Below the pieces are notes generated by a model. The model was given only the letters and a program-made list of their open reading frames with translations, was not told the DNA's origin and ran no database searches. The translations under genes were made by a program, and so were the position numbers. From Bryum argenteum (taxonomy: Eukaryota; Streptophyta; Bryopsida; Bryales; Bryaceae), in NCBI GenBank assembly GCA_037043015.1, contig CM073330.1, positions 12,294,512-12,358,511 of the forward strand: DNA of 64,000 nucleotides, read 5' to 3'. Each line of letters begins with the position of its first letter. Positions within the stretch are counted from its first letter, which is position 1. Positions 22,560 through 34,195 of the stretch are shown piece by piece.

Positions 22560-24000
22560 ACAAATTTCTTACCGACGTCCGCGACTGTACTTCACGAAAG
22601 TGATCATCAATTGCCACTGGTCATCAATTACTCCATCAATCGGTGTGCATAGGATGAGTTCAAGTAAAAGGACCAAGGATATCGTTCGTGAGCTGCTAAG
22701 GAATGTGAGTGATGGATTCCTCTAATCTGCATTTTAGTTAGATCCTTTCTCTTTTAGAATGTTTTATGTGATGATTGTTGTTTTTCTCATGCGGCCGCAG
22801 TCTAGTCCGATTCGTACAGTTTCTACGGCGCCGTGTAGGAATGTGACTACGCTAGTTCCCAATTGCAGGGTACTTGTGGACACAACCGCCAATACGAGAA
22901 CGTGTAAAATTTGAGAACAATAAAATTCTTCCCCTTGAGTTTAGTTTTCCTACTTCGATCAAGTTGTCTTGCCTCCTTGTAGAATTTCATGATTCACAAC
23001 ATGTTTTGCCATGCAACTAAGTGCTAAGCTTTGCTCACGTAACCAATCATAGAGAGCATGTAAATGCTCAGATTGCCTAGGGAAGCGTTTTAGCGCCCAA
23101 CCAACAAGAGAACTCGGTGGAGCAATCGATTGATGACACGAGAGTTGATAACACCACGTTGCGGAGTGGTGCTTTGCTTGGGAGGAGGGGACAAAGGTAG
23201 TATGCTAAAGATTTGCACAACTGGAAATGTCATATGTTACTAATGCCACATCTATGTTATCACAATAGTGCTTGTTTCATTACTCCATCGGAATTTTAAA
23301 AATGCTTCTTTTTTGAAGTCATGTAGACTTTGCACCTATTTTGAGTTCCAATAGTAACAAAATGAAACAAGGTTATGACAATGAAATCAAGAATTAACCT
23401 TTGGAAGTGTTAGGATAGGAGATGCAATCGATAGAACTGTCTCCAAGGGTACTAGTAGTGCAATTAATGAGAGTCCGAATAGACCATTGGACTCATAGTT
23501 TACCTACTTCGTGGAGTACTTGTACGGTCGAGTGGGCTGGCAGTGTCCCCCCAGCCCGCCATGATGGCAAACCTTTGCACTATATAAACCGGGAAGGTGC
23601 GCATCAGCTTTCTTCTTCAGTTCAATTGCTTACCTTAATAGGAAGCTTAGATTATGAACTTGCTTGATTTTTAAAAATTACAGCAATATGGAAGAGCTTT
23701 ACTCAACTATGGGGAACTTATGCTAGATTTGACCGCATTTAAGAAGCCTTGTTTTAAGGTGTAGTCAAATTCAATCAAAAATCCTTATAACTCTCTTGAA
23801 ACTTTCCAACAAGAGTTTTGTTTTGAGTTTCCTATTTTGAAAGGTATTTCTTGACTTTACAGATTACTCTCTTGTATTTATGAAAGTGAACCGTTTTAGT
23901 GTAGTTGTGTATTTAATTACCATTGAACGTTAAATATTTCCGAACTCCCATTTTAGAACAATGTTTCCTAGACGGTCATTGGGTAAAGTTTGCCCTCCAA
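22560..24000. repeat. Duplicated segment A, copy 1
   Basis: Matches 28925-29370 plus 31190-32890. Shared landmarks include GTTCGTGAGCTGCTAAG, GAACAATAAAATTCTTC (polyadenylation-like) and GGGACAAAGGTAG, plus a TATATAAAC box followed by GGGAAGGTGCGCATCAG. No long open frame is present. It could be a decayed gene or a repeat. It lacks the insertions seen in copy 2 and therefore serves as the empty site for them. Confidence 0.65.
23581..23588 (+). promoter_or_regulatory. TATA box in segment A, copy 1
   Basis: TATATAAA preceded by CTTTGCAC and followed ~10 bases later by GGTGCGCATCAGCTTTCTTC. The arrangement is conserved at 32537-32545 in copy 2. No coding sequence is recognisable downstream. Confidence 0.35.
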
Positions 24001-24439
24001 AGCTGGTTCGCAGCAGTATTAGTCCTGTCCGCAGGTGTAGCAGTAAGAAGTGATAATCTCTATCGCCTACACTACAACGGTTTCACTAAAACGGTTATTC
24101 CGCAAAAATTCTGTTCCAATGGAATTATTCCGCAAAAATTGAGATTCCCTGTAGAATGGGCATGCATAGTTCTTGGTTAAGTTTGGAAATGTCTACTTGA
24201 ACAATTTAAAAGGATAGTTCAATATGAAGAATCGCATTGAAACTTTTTATGAGCAATGTTGGAAGAAATCAAGAACAATTCATCTTTCTATGCTTGAATA
24301 AGACATCATAGTATGAGTAAAGTGATTCACATGATATCTTGCCTTAAATCTCTTACGGCTTAATGCAAGCCCTTAGAGTGAGCTCTTTTGCTCTTGTGTG
24401 TCCAAAAGTAACATAAAAAGGATCATAAAGTAATGATGT

Positions 24440-25510
24440 AAATTCTCTTATTCAATTATAAGTCCTAACCCGTGTCCTCCAGGTTACCCATGCTTTGGCC
24501 CGTTCCCCGTTCTCATCATTTCTTTTGTGTTTCAACAACTTTCCTTTTTGGTTTCCGTCATTTGTTCCTAGTTTCCATCATTTGTATGTAGTTCCCATCA
24601 TTCGTTCTTGGTTCTCATTATTTGTTAGTAGTTCTCATCCTCCTTTCGTAATTCTTATCCTTTAATCTTGATTCCTGGTTCCCCTCCGATGTTCCCTTGA
24701 TCACCCCTCAAGTGACTCTTTCTTTGCTCCCATTTTTATGTTCCATATTCCTTGTCTCTTTAACTCCTTGTATTTTTATTACTGGGATCTAATAAACTCT
24801 TAATAACAACCACATACCATTTAGAGAACTCTTCAAAATCTTTAGAACAATTACTCTTTATGTCGTGTATACATGACCAACTGATAATGGCCATGACCAT
24901 GCATGTCTTTGATTAATTTCTCCCCCTCATCCCGATGGATGAGCTTTTTATTTGGTGCTCCTCAAGAACTGACCCCTATCCTTGATTCTTTCGTTGATTG
25001 TATCTCCTTGCTTTATAAGAATTTTAGGATATCCTTCATTCCAAGGATCCCTACTTCCCAGCTGTCTTCTGTTCTATTCTGGTTCCCCATTCTCTTTTTC
25101 TATACTAATCACTCCCAACCTCTAATTTCCCATTCGTGGTTTCCATCCTTTGTTCCCGATTCCGGCTCCCCCATCCGGCCATCCCCCAATTTCCCTTCTT
25201 GGTTTCATCATTTGTTCCCGATTTCCATAATTTGTTCCCAGTTCCTATCATACATTCATGGTTCTCATTATTTGTTTTTGTTCCCATTCTCCGTGCCCAA
25301 TTCCTAGTTCTTGTTCCATGTTCCCTTGATCTCCTCTTTACTCCTTACTTTGCTCCATTTTACATGTTCCACATTCCTTGTCCCTTCGACTCTTGTTATG
25401 TTGATAAGATTTAATAAATTCTTAATAACAATCAAGTACCACCTACGGAAATCCTTCAAAATCTTTAAAACTCTTCATACCGTGTATACTCTCATGGGCA
25501 AACCACCCTA
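24440..25510. repeat. Tandem pair of pyrimidine-rich repeats
   Basis: Two related blocks, about 24470-24880 and 25060-25500, each start with many ~22-bp units of the type GTTCCCATCATTTGTTC and end with a shared tail (TTCCATATTCCTTGTC, TTCTTAATAACAA, CCTTCAAAATCTTTA). The open frames here follow the repeat. A similar composition is seen on the opposite strand at 57600-57850. Confidence 0.55.
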
Positions 25511-28500
25511 CTACCGGGAAGGGTCACCAAGGGCAAATAGAGAAAACCGGATGCATCAGGTCGGGCAACCTGCAAAGGATCGCTAGCAGGTAATCGTGTT
25601 CTTTTATATATATAGATTAAATAATTATATATTCACCTAATTTTTTCTACATATGGTAGTATTTAACAATAACGCAACCAATGTTTCATTTGTAAAGCAA
25701 GAAAATGTTGAAATGAGAAAATTGAGAATGTATCTAATGAGAAAAAGCAATTTGAGAATTTTTCTCCATTGGATAAGACAACAAATGTTAAAGACCGAAA
25801 ATTTTAAAAAATACTTTACTAAAGCAAAAATTTGGAAGCCTTACAACAAACTATTCTAATTGTTTAATTGTGTAATTGTAGTTTCAATATGTATGACTAT
25901 GACAAAATAAGGGTGTATTTTATAGATATGATTGAATTGAATATTCTCCATCTCTCATTTAATGTAATGTTCATCTGTCATGAGTAACATAATCTTGATT
26001 TGTTTGGTGTTTGATTGTATATCAATACAAACTTGATGCAAACAATGGTGATTATCTGATAAATCATTTCTCCACACTTCCGTTACTTGACTACGTATTA
26101 CCAAAAACAAGAGGATCACTTATTCACTTTCAATTGAAGACTCACTACTGAGCTTGGAAGATCATTTTAGAACAAAGCCACTTTCATCATTCCATTACCT
26201 CTAGATTTTGAGCCTTGAACATCTCTTCAATGGTCGGATCTCTAAGAGGAACCTCCGCCTTTACACTGCTAGTCAATCAATTCAAATTGATGGTTATATT
26301 TTCTGAACAATGATAATCTTAGCATCATCTGCCTTACTTTATGCTGATCAAATAGAGAATGTTTCCAAAAACCACAATGGGTTACCGAGTCTTACTTTGC
26401 AAGTATGGAGGATCGATTTGCTTCCAATTTTTGAAACTCTTGAAGCTCATTAATATGAACCGACACGGCGACACGAGAGCAGGATCACAACAAAAATAAC
26501 TCCAAATGCCGTCGTCCGCACACATTAGAGCCAAACTGTAATTCTGGACTATGCATCCTTCGCAAAACACTTTCTTGCCCACAATGGGATGTCTTTTCAC
26601 CTTGCTCACACCAAGTACATTGCTCCTTCCATCCATCGCTATTCACTCTCCGGAATAAAGATCATGGGCAAGTGTCCAATCAGGGTATCCTCTTCCGGAC
26701 TGTCCGGACTTTAGAAAAATGTCCTTTTGGAAATGAAAAAAATATTGGAAAATTACAAAACTTTCATGGTGTCATAGATGGCATGTTGGTACACAATAAT
26801 CATGGGATTTATAGGTTAAACTCAAAAATTGAATATTTTCCTAATTTATCATATTCAGCACTTGTTCACATAATAGTAGTAAAATGACTATGAATTTAAG
26901 ATTTTATATTGAAACAAATATTCATGCATTTTATTAAGTTTATATTTGAGCATTTCATATAGTTTCAAGACATAGATAATATGAAATCATAGTCCTTTTA
27001 GGTTGTGTAAAAATAGCTGATTTTTGAAAGTTCTTATAATTAAGGAAATATAGTAAAACATCAAATCTGGATTTAAGATTAAACATAGATATAACTCTAA
27101 TCTTGTTTTAACTAAATTTCTTCTTCGTCACCTACTTTGCTTTAAATTGATATTCCGGATTGTTCCTTTTGTCTCAAAAAGGAATTAAGACAAATTCCTT
27201 TTTGAAGACTAAAGGAATGAAAAGGAATATGAAAATTGTTCGATTTTTCTTGCTCAATGCAATTTTGCATGGAGTATTACAAGTTTCTCATGAATCCATC
27301 ATTGAATACATGCGAATTGAAAAAGTGTAATTTCTAGCACACAATAAGTGAAACATAAAATGACAGTGTTTTAGTAAGACAATCCTTTTTGGTACCCGTA
27401 TCAGACACTTACCCTCATGAACAATTCCAATCACGAAGCAGAGTTACGAAGCAACTTCTTACAGCTACTAAAAAGAGTGATGATATGATCCGTCTCATCG
27501 TTGCTTGAAAGCAAAATTGCACCTGGCTGAAATGATCCAAGGACACAATGCTAGTCTATAAGCTACCATTGTTTTTTGCCTATAACATAATTCCGTATCT
27601 TACTCTTTTCCAACATTCTCCATTCCTACAGACTAAGATCCTACCAAGAGCAGCAAAGTGGAAATCAACTTAGAGCAAGGATATGCAAGGATAGGCTGAA
27701 ATGCAACATCAAATACATACAAGTGGAAGAACCAAATTATGCTAACTTCGAAGAAAATTGACACACTCTCTACATTCAAGTCAAACTGCTGAAATACCGT
27801 TGATTTCACCACCACAACAACGTCGTCTTCTTTGTTTTTCGCCTCCACCCCAACATTCTTGGCTGCATCTTTCATTCTTGGATGCATCTTCTCCCTTATT
27901 GTGGTTGGAGCTCATGCTCACACCACCTACATATTGCATCGACTCCATCAAGCGCTCCTAGTCTCTCTCTGCACAACGGTTTGACTCAATGTGATCGTTT
28001 GAACACCGTAAACACTCTTGGTTTACATGGACCTTGGAAAGAAGGAAAATGATCAAAATAATCAATCTTCATTGCATTTCATTTCGTGGAAACCAACTAA
28101 TTGTTCTTATAATCAACGTCTCATTAATCCAAAGGCAAAAAATGCCTGATACTTGCTCTCTAAGAAGTGATCGCACGTCCAGAATTGCAACTCCTGAATC
28201 TTCCGCTGGCTAATGAGAACTGCTAGAGTTGTTTCTGCAATGAAACGAGATGTCAGTAACTCCTCCTTAATTAGAACTAAAACACTTCTTGAATTTCTTC
28301 CAAAGCTAATCATCAAACAAGCATACTGAGAAAATAACACAAAGATGAAAACGGTTAGATTTTCTTTACTAAACAACAGAAAGAATATTCTACCTAATTT
28401 TGAAGTAGTCGTTGAGGAGAATGGAACACTACGATTTTGTGCTCCGGACCTCAAGCGTTACCTAATACGCGATGGAGAGATGAGTTCTATTGTTGGATTC

Positions 28501-28764
28501 TCAACAATCAACTTGCTCCTAAAACTACTTATTTTGGCCGCCATGTACTTATTTAGGCCGCCAGGTACTAAGCGACCGCAAAGGCGGCAACTTGACATCT
28601 TGCTTCCCACATCACATCATATTCAAATCTTAAAATGAGATGTAAATTTTGAATAGGTTAATAATCTTTTGAGAAAATAAGAATAAATGAGTGTAAGGGA
28701 GGCCTTGGCAATTGGGGCTCTAGTCTAGTGGTAGGAGTTTGTATATTCAAAGCTTCAATTGTAA
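25511..28764. other. AT-rich DNA without a recognisable gene
   Basis: Short frames at 26382-26636 (minus, with KKVFCEGCIVQN), 27633-27887 (minus) and 28345-28638 (plus, with a hydrophobic segment LLLKLLILAAMYLF) show no known domain and no clear gene context. A GGTACCCGTATCAGAC block at about 27391 resembles the ends of the element at 29043-29278, so it is probably a MITE remnant. Confidence 0.35.
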
Positions 28765-28923
28765 TGTTATCTTGATCACCAAGGAACCATAATTTAGTTG
28801 AAAACATTGCTTACGTTTTTGAGAACATTGCTCAAGCAAGTTCCAAAATATTATTAGACTTAAACGACGTTTGCACAAAAGCAACGTTTGTAACATTGCA
28901 AACCCCCCTTTCTTCTAGTAGTG
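28765..28923. mobile_element. CACTA-like MITE, left-truncated
   Basis: The right half of the family is present: TTGAGAACATTGCTCAAGC...TTGCAAACCCCCC...CTAGTAGTG. It lies at the same position relative to segment A as 22307-22555 does to copy 1, so it was there before the segment duplicated. Confidence 0.5.
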
Positions 28924-28924
28924 T

Positions 28925-29370
28925 GTGACAAATTTCTCACCGGCGTTTGGGACTTGTAGTTAGCATTTACGAAACTGGTCATCGCTTGCGACTGCAGCTC
29001 TGGTGCCATCAATCGGTGTGCATAAGAACCGAGAATATCGTTGGGTACGGTTCTGATATGGGTACCCCCTCCAAAATAGTGTGATTTTTTTTAAACTACT
29101 TTTTTGATAAAAAAACAATATTGAAAAAATATTCTTACCAGATGGTATTATAGGTGACACGACTATAGTTGTATACATGTAGTTAAAAAATGGAATTTCT
29201 GGCACATATATTATATATTACACATAGGTCAAACATAATGAGACGCGTCTTAGTGGTACCCATATCAGAACCGTACCCCGTTCGTGAGCTGCTAAGAAAA
29301 GTGAGTGATGGATCCCTTTAATCTGCATTTTAGTTGGATTCTTTTGCTTTTTGAATGTTTTATGTGAATG
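28925..29370. repeat. Duplicated segment A, copy 2, first part
   Basis: Matches 22558-22780 (CATCAATCGGTGTGCATA, GTGAGTGATGGAT..CTTTAATCTGCATTTTAGTT) except for the insertion at 29043-29278. Confidence 0.6.
29043..29278. mobile_element. MITE with ~24-bp terminal inverted repeats
   Basis: Ends start GGGTACGGTTCTGATATGGG and are repeated inverted at the right end (about 29255-29278). CGTT flanks both sides (29039-29042 and 29279-29282). The paralogous segment at 22686 has the uninterrupted ATATCGTTCGTGAG, which confirms a clean 236-bp insertion. No coding capacity. Confidence 0.75.
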
Positions 29371-29988
29371 ATTGTTGTTTTTTTGTAAAGTATGATCGGT
29401 ATGGTTTCTAGAAGAGGCTCCAGGATCTGACAAGGACAAGGATTCTATTGCTAACACCCACGCTCTTAATGTGGCCATTCCACATGTGGCCCCATATTGA
29501 GACGAATTCCTCACCTGAGGCTGAGACTGTACTTCGACCCCAAGAAATTCAGGACCAGTCGCGCTAGGGCGCCGTCTGGGAATGTTATTGAACGTTCAGT
29601 AAGTTTATTGTCATTTCTGTTTTTATGCAGCCCCAGCCAAATGCACCGGTTCTTCCAACTCATGTGGTGAAGAGAGAAGACTCCTGCCACATAGTTTCGA
29701 GAAGAGACTGGACCAGGGATCCGGGTTTCCGACAAGGGAGCCATTCCTCTTGCCAACACCCAAGCTCTTCATGAGACCATTTGTTGCCCCATCTTGATGC
29801 AAATTCCTCACCGGAGGCTGGGACTGTACTTATACTACATGAAATATACCACCACTCGGCGACTCAGCCGTTGGGATGTGATTGCTACTGTAGGAACAGC
29901 AACTGCTGCTGCTAGCCAGAGCTCGGACACGATGACAAGATCGAAGTCGTGACTCGTGAGCAGCAACACACCATCAATGTGAGTGATG

Positions 29989-30266
29989 CACTACTAACTA
30001 CAATTTGAGGGGGTTTGCAATGTTTTCTTCTCAAACGTTCCTCAAGTTTAGCAATGTTTTGAAACTTGCTTGCTCAGCAACGTTCTCACATAAATAAGCA
30101 ACATTATTCAATCACCAAGCAACATTATTTATAATTTAGTTGAAAAAGTTGCTAATCTTCTTGAGAACATTGCTCAAGCAAATTCCAAAACGTTGCTAAA
30201 CTTGAGCGAAATTTACCTCTAGGAAAGCAATGTTTGTAACGTGCAACCTCCTCTTTTATAGTACTG
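29989..30266. mobile_element. CACTA-like MITE with 3-bp target duplication
   Basis: Starts CACTACTAACTACAATTTG, ends TAGTACTG, and is flanked by ATG on both sides (29986-29988 and 30267-30269). The CACTA start and 3-bp duplication fit non-autonomous CACTA elements. Internal AACGTT-containing inverted segments are shared with the other copies. Confidence 0.65.
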
Positions 30267-30730
30267 ATGGGATTCCATTGAGCTGCATTTTAGTCACCAT
30301 AACGGTTTTCAAACGTCCGGTAAACATGTTGATAGTCGTTTCTTTTAATGTGCAACCCCAACCAATTGCACAGGTTCTAGGAACTCGTGTGGTGCAAGGA
30401 CACTATCGATCTTCGGATTCTGAGGAGAGAACCAACACCCAAGTTCCCGATGAGGAGAATCATGAGCAGCCGATGCTGTGACTGTGCGAAGCATCCGTGA
30501 AATCCGCGGTCAGCAGGAGATTGTGACTACTGGTGTTGCTCCTACAGATAGCGAGCTTTCAGATCACCATATCAAAGCCAGGACTAGCTAGCAGCAACGC
30601 ACCAACAATGTGAGTGATATGATTCTAGTGAGCTGCATTATATAGTCTTCTTCCCAAGTATTCAAAAGTTCAGTGTGTGCTATATGCACCGGTTTCCCCA
30701 TTTCATACGGTGACGAGGTTCCGCTCTAAG

Positions 30731-30887
30731 CACGTAATTCGTTATAATGGGAATATTTAGATTATCAAATTGATGACAATTGAGCTTGAGTTGAGCCTAA
30801 TGTACTGTGTGGTTACATTTAGCTCGACTCGAGCTAAACCTACATTTCTCAAAATCAGTGAATAATACCATTATAACAAATTACGTG
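30731..30887. mobile_element. Small MITE with palindromic core
   Basis: 20-bp inverted ends, CACGTAATTCGTTATAATGG and its complement with one mismatch. Inside are a palindrome TTTAGCTCGACTCGAGCTAAA and a decayed second one (GAGCTTGAGTTGAGC). Core and ends match those of the 6112-6500 element, so both are one family. Confidence 0.65.
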
Positions 30888-31465
30888 TTTCTAGCAATGT
30901 GCATTCTGACGATGGCAGTGGTCCCAGCAATTCAACTGCTCCTCACATTGATGAGGCACATCCGTACCGTACCGTAGTATATTGAAAAGTTGGAAAGAAT
31001 GCGATTGCTACCGATCGTGAGTTAAGTCGTGATCGTGAGATTCGTGCTTTTGAATCACAGTGCTTTCTTCTACGCTTGTTTTCAGATTTGTTCTGTTCTG
31101 TTCAAAATAAAGCAAGTTCGATTGCACATATCTCCTGTAATAGAAGACACTATGAAAACGCCAAAAAGCCTCTCTAGTTCACAATTGAAGGGAACTTGTG
31201 GACGCAGCCTAGCCATTACCATTACGTGAACCTGTAAAGTTAAAGAACAATAAAATTCTTCTACTTGAGTTTAGTTTTCTCGTTCGATCAAGTTGTCTTG
31301 CCTCGTTGTGGAATTTCATGATCTAGATTAAGGTGATTCACAACATGTTTTGTCATGCAACCATGTGTCAACCTGCGCTTACGTAACCAATCGTAGAGAA
31401 CACGCAAATGCTCACATTGCCCTTGGGAATTGCCTCGGAGCACCCAACCAACAAGAGAACTCCAC

Positions 31466-31556
31466 GATTGATGACACCACGCTTTAAGATATCACGCTTG
31501 ATGACACCACGATTGATGACACTACACTTAATGACACCACAGTTGATGACACCATG
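31466..31556. repeat. 18-bp minisatellite
   Basis: About five units of a GATGACACCACGNTTN type. The paralogous place at 23125-23165 has only about two, so the array expanded or contracted after the segment duplicated. Confidence 0.6.
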
Positions 31557-31813
31557 CTGCGATTACCTTTGGTCGGGTAAAGGGGACAAAGGTAGCATGC
31601 TAACGATTTGCACAACTCGAAATGTCATATGCTACTAATGCCACATATGTTAACACAATATTGCTTGTTTCTTTTTCGAAGTCAAGTAGATTTTGCACCT
31701 ATTTTGAGTTCCAATAGTAATAAAATGAAACAAGTTTATGACAATGCAATCAAAAATTAACCTTTGGAAGTGTTAGGAGGAGCAATTAATAGACTACCGA
31801 GTTTGTGCTTTTA

Positions 31814-32420
31814 ACCCTTAAGCGGGCCGAATGTCGAAAAACGACATTTTGGATGACACCAACTTTGGAGAGCCATAACTTCTTCATCCGGACTCCGTTT
31901 TGGACGAAATCACTTGGGTTGGGTCCCAAATCAAGTCTAGTTCATGTAATAAAAATATCAGACCCATACAATGAAGTATGAATTAATGGCATGCATTTCA
32001 GTGACAGCAGCCTAGTTTTAGACATTTTTCCTTTGTAAAATTTAGGGCAGTTTTCACCATTGCAGGGCCATAATTTGCACAAAGAAATTTTTCTCATGGT
32101 TTTTTTTTGTTCAAGGATGCTACTGAGATGAAGGTGAACAACATTCTAATTGGTGACTTTTTCATTGCAATAAGTCTAATGGTAGCATTTTCACTTTAAA
32201 GTGAAAATGATGAAATTATGTGATCATTTTTGAGTATTAATACATTATGATCTCGCAATCTATGAAGCCTCATGACTCAAAATTTGACCCACATGATGTT
32301 CAATATGTCTACGACAAGATTGTACGGTTGAATTTGGATAACACACTTTTACCTCCACCTATGACAATGCTTTTGAGGATGTGTTCATTTTACTACAAAT
32401 GAGTCAAACCATTTAGGGGT
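31814..32420. mobile_element. Non-coding element with ACCCYTAA ends at a TA site
   Basis: Ends ACCCTTAAGCGGG and CATTTAGGGGT are flanked by TA (31812-31813 and 32421-32422). The paralogous segment near 23480 lacks it. An internal hairpin AATGTCGAAAAACGACATT lies near the left end. Same end type as 14982-15736. Confidence 0.55.
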
Positions 32421-32890
32421 TAATGAGAGTTCGAATAGACAGTTAGACTGATAGTTTATCCACTCCATGGGGTAGTTGTACGGTCGAGTGGGCTGGCGGT
32501 GGCTACCCACCTGGCCATGATAATAGACCTTTGCACTATATAAACTGGGAAGGTGCGCATTAGCTCTCTTTTTAAGTTCAATTGCTTACCTTAATAGGAA
32601 GTTTAGATTATGAACTTGCTTGAATTTCCAATTTTGCACCACTATGGAAGAGCTTTACTCAACCATGGGGAACTTATGCTAGATTTTGATCTCATTTAAG
32701 AAGCCTTGTTTTAAGATGTAGTCAAATTCAAACAAAATTCCTTATAACTCTCTTTAAACCTTTCAACAAGAGTTTGGTTTTGAGTTTCCTTTTCTGAAAC
32801 GTATTTCTTGACTTTACAGATTAATTTATTGTATTTATAAAAGTAAACCGTTTTAGTGTAGCCATGTATTTATAACACTCTTTGTGAACT

Positions 32891-33664
32891 TGACATGTTA
32901 GTATGTTGTAATGGAGCCGATATTAAAATGAGAGGTGATTTTAAGGGCAGTATGAAATCTACACGAGCTTTCAAAGGTAGACCGTGAGAGGTTGTGATGA
33001 CCAAGGATGAAACTTATTCAATCTAAACAAGTTGGAAGTTTGGCTTTGATTTTTACATTTTGTTTCGAATTTCAACCGCCGTTTTCCTTAAAATTACACC
33101 CATTGAGACAATCACTTCTTAATTGTCCATATTTTATAAATCTAGACGAGAAGAAGCTTAGAAGTTAGAAGCCACACCTGCGGACGAGGTTTTCTGTGAG
33201 GGAGGCTTGGAGGATTAAGCCCGTAGGCAATTCTCTGAAAACTGAAGACTAGAAAATTTTGAATAGTGTGGGTTTGCAATGTTTCTATATAAAAATCACT
33301 CCATAAAAAAACCAACGTCCTTGTACTTACCCTAACAATGGTTATGAATGAAATTTTATACAATTGTAATGAAAAATCATAAGAGCAACATTAAGGCATT
33401 GTTGATTTTTTTTTTTAACAAGTTTTCTTTTAAGAAATTACATTTCTCCATACAAAATGTTTTAGTAAAATGACGTCAATTAATGCGAAAAGTAAAATCA
33501 ATCTAATAAATAGATATGAAAAAAGACTTGTATGTAGTCTCTAATTTCATACAAGAAAAAAACATTATCTGAGTCACTAGGAACTTTGTAATCATTGTCA
33601 TCACAAGTAACAATATTGTTTAGAGACAAATGGAGGGTGTAATATTGTTCAATCCGTTTGCATT
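32891..33664. other. AT-rich DNA with a MITE fragment
   Basis: 33260-33330 resembles internal parts of the 17054-17378 and 17950-18130 sequences (GGTTTGCAATGTTT, ACAAGGACGTTGG on the minus strand). No gene recognised. Confidence 0.35.
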
Positions 33665-34195
33665 AATTCACTTTCCAAATTCCACATTCTTTCTTTTCTA
33701 CCCTTCCAAATCCCTATCTCACTTGAATTCCTCACTTTCTAAATTCGAGATTCTTTATTTTTTTCCTACACCTTCTTCCTCCTATCTCACTTGTATTCCT
33801 CACTTTCCGAACTCTGAAATTTGTTTTGTATTCCTCACTTTCCGACTTAAGATTCTTTCTTTTCTTCCTACACCTTCCTAACCCTATCTCACTGGATTCT
33901 TCACTTTCCAAATTCTAGATTCTTTCTTTTCTTCCTACGCCTTCCTAACCCTATCTTATTGAATTCTTCACTTTCCGAATTCTAGATTCTTTCTTTTCTT
34001 CCTACCCCTTCCTACCGAATTAAGATTTTTTCTTTTTTTCCTACTCCTTCCTACCCCTATATGACTAGAATTCTTCACTTTCCGAATTCCAGATTCTTGT
34101 TTTCCTTCCTACCCATTCCAAATCCCTATCTCACCTGAATTCCTCACTTTCCAAATTCCACATTATTTCTTTCTTTTCTACCCCTTCCAAGTTAA
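33665..34195. repeat. ~66-bp pyrimidine-rich minisatellite
   Basis: About eight imperfect units with TTCCTCACTTTCCGAATTC, ATTCTTTCTTTTCTTCC and CCCTATCTCAC parts. The strand asymmetry (C/T on plus) is strong. The open frame at 33630-33881 is a consequence of the repeat. Confidence 0.7.

Larger units (their letters stand above)
29371..31190. other. Repeated exon-like modules, degenerate
   Basis: Related blocks start after pyrimidine-rich runs ending in AG: 29632 (CCCCAGCCAAATGCACCGGTTC), 30355 (CCCCAACCAATTGCACAGG) and about 30685. Several blocks are preceded by AATGTGAGTGATG, like a splice donor. The best open stretch (30230-30481) reads QPQPIAQVLGTRVVQGHYRSS then SEERTNTQVPDEENHEQPM. Other modules have stops. 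This may be a decayed multi-exon gene with duplicated exons or a transposon-captured fragment; the function is not recognised. Confidence 0.35.
31190..32890. repeat. Duplicated segment A, copy 2, second part
   Basis: Matches 22880-23930, including GAACAATAAAATTCTTC, the TATATAAAC box at 32537 and ATTATGAACTTGCTTGA. It is interrupted by the element at 31814-32420 and contains an expanded 18-bp minisatellite at 31466-31556. Confidence 0.65.

Noticed and set aside
23930..24005. Possible full transposon between 23930 and 34870 based on inverted ends
   Set aside because: The two ends are similar and inverted, but the ~11 kb between them is a patchwork of other repeats without a transposase or matching target duplications. 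More likely two separate fragments.
26382..26636. 84-codon minus frame with CEGC and CC residues
   Set aside because: Looked like a possible zinc-binding fragment, but the cysteine spacing fits no family I know and nothing nearby supports a gene.
28708..28775. tRNA-like sequence (CTCTAGTCTAGTGGTAGGAG)
   Set aside because: It resembles a tRNA A box, but no GGTTCGAATCC-like B box and no paired acceptor stem were found.
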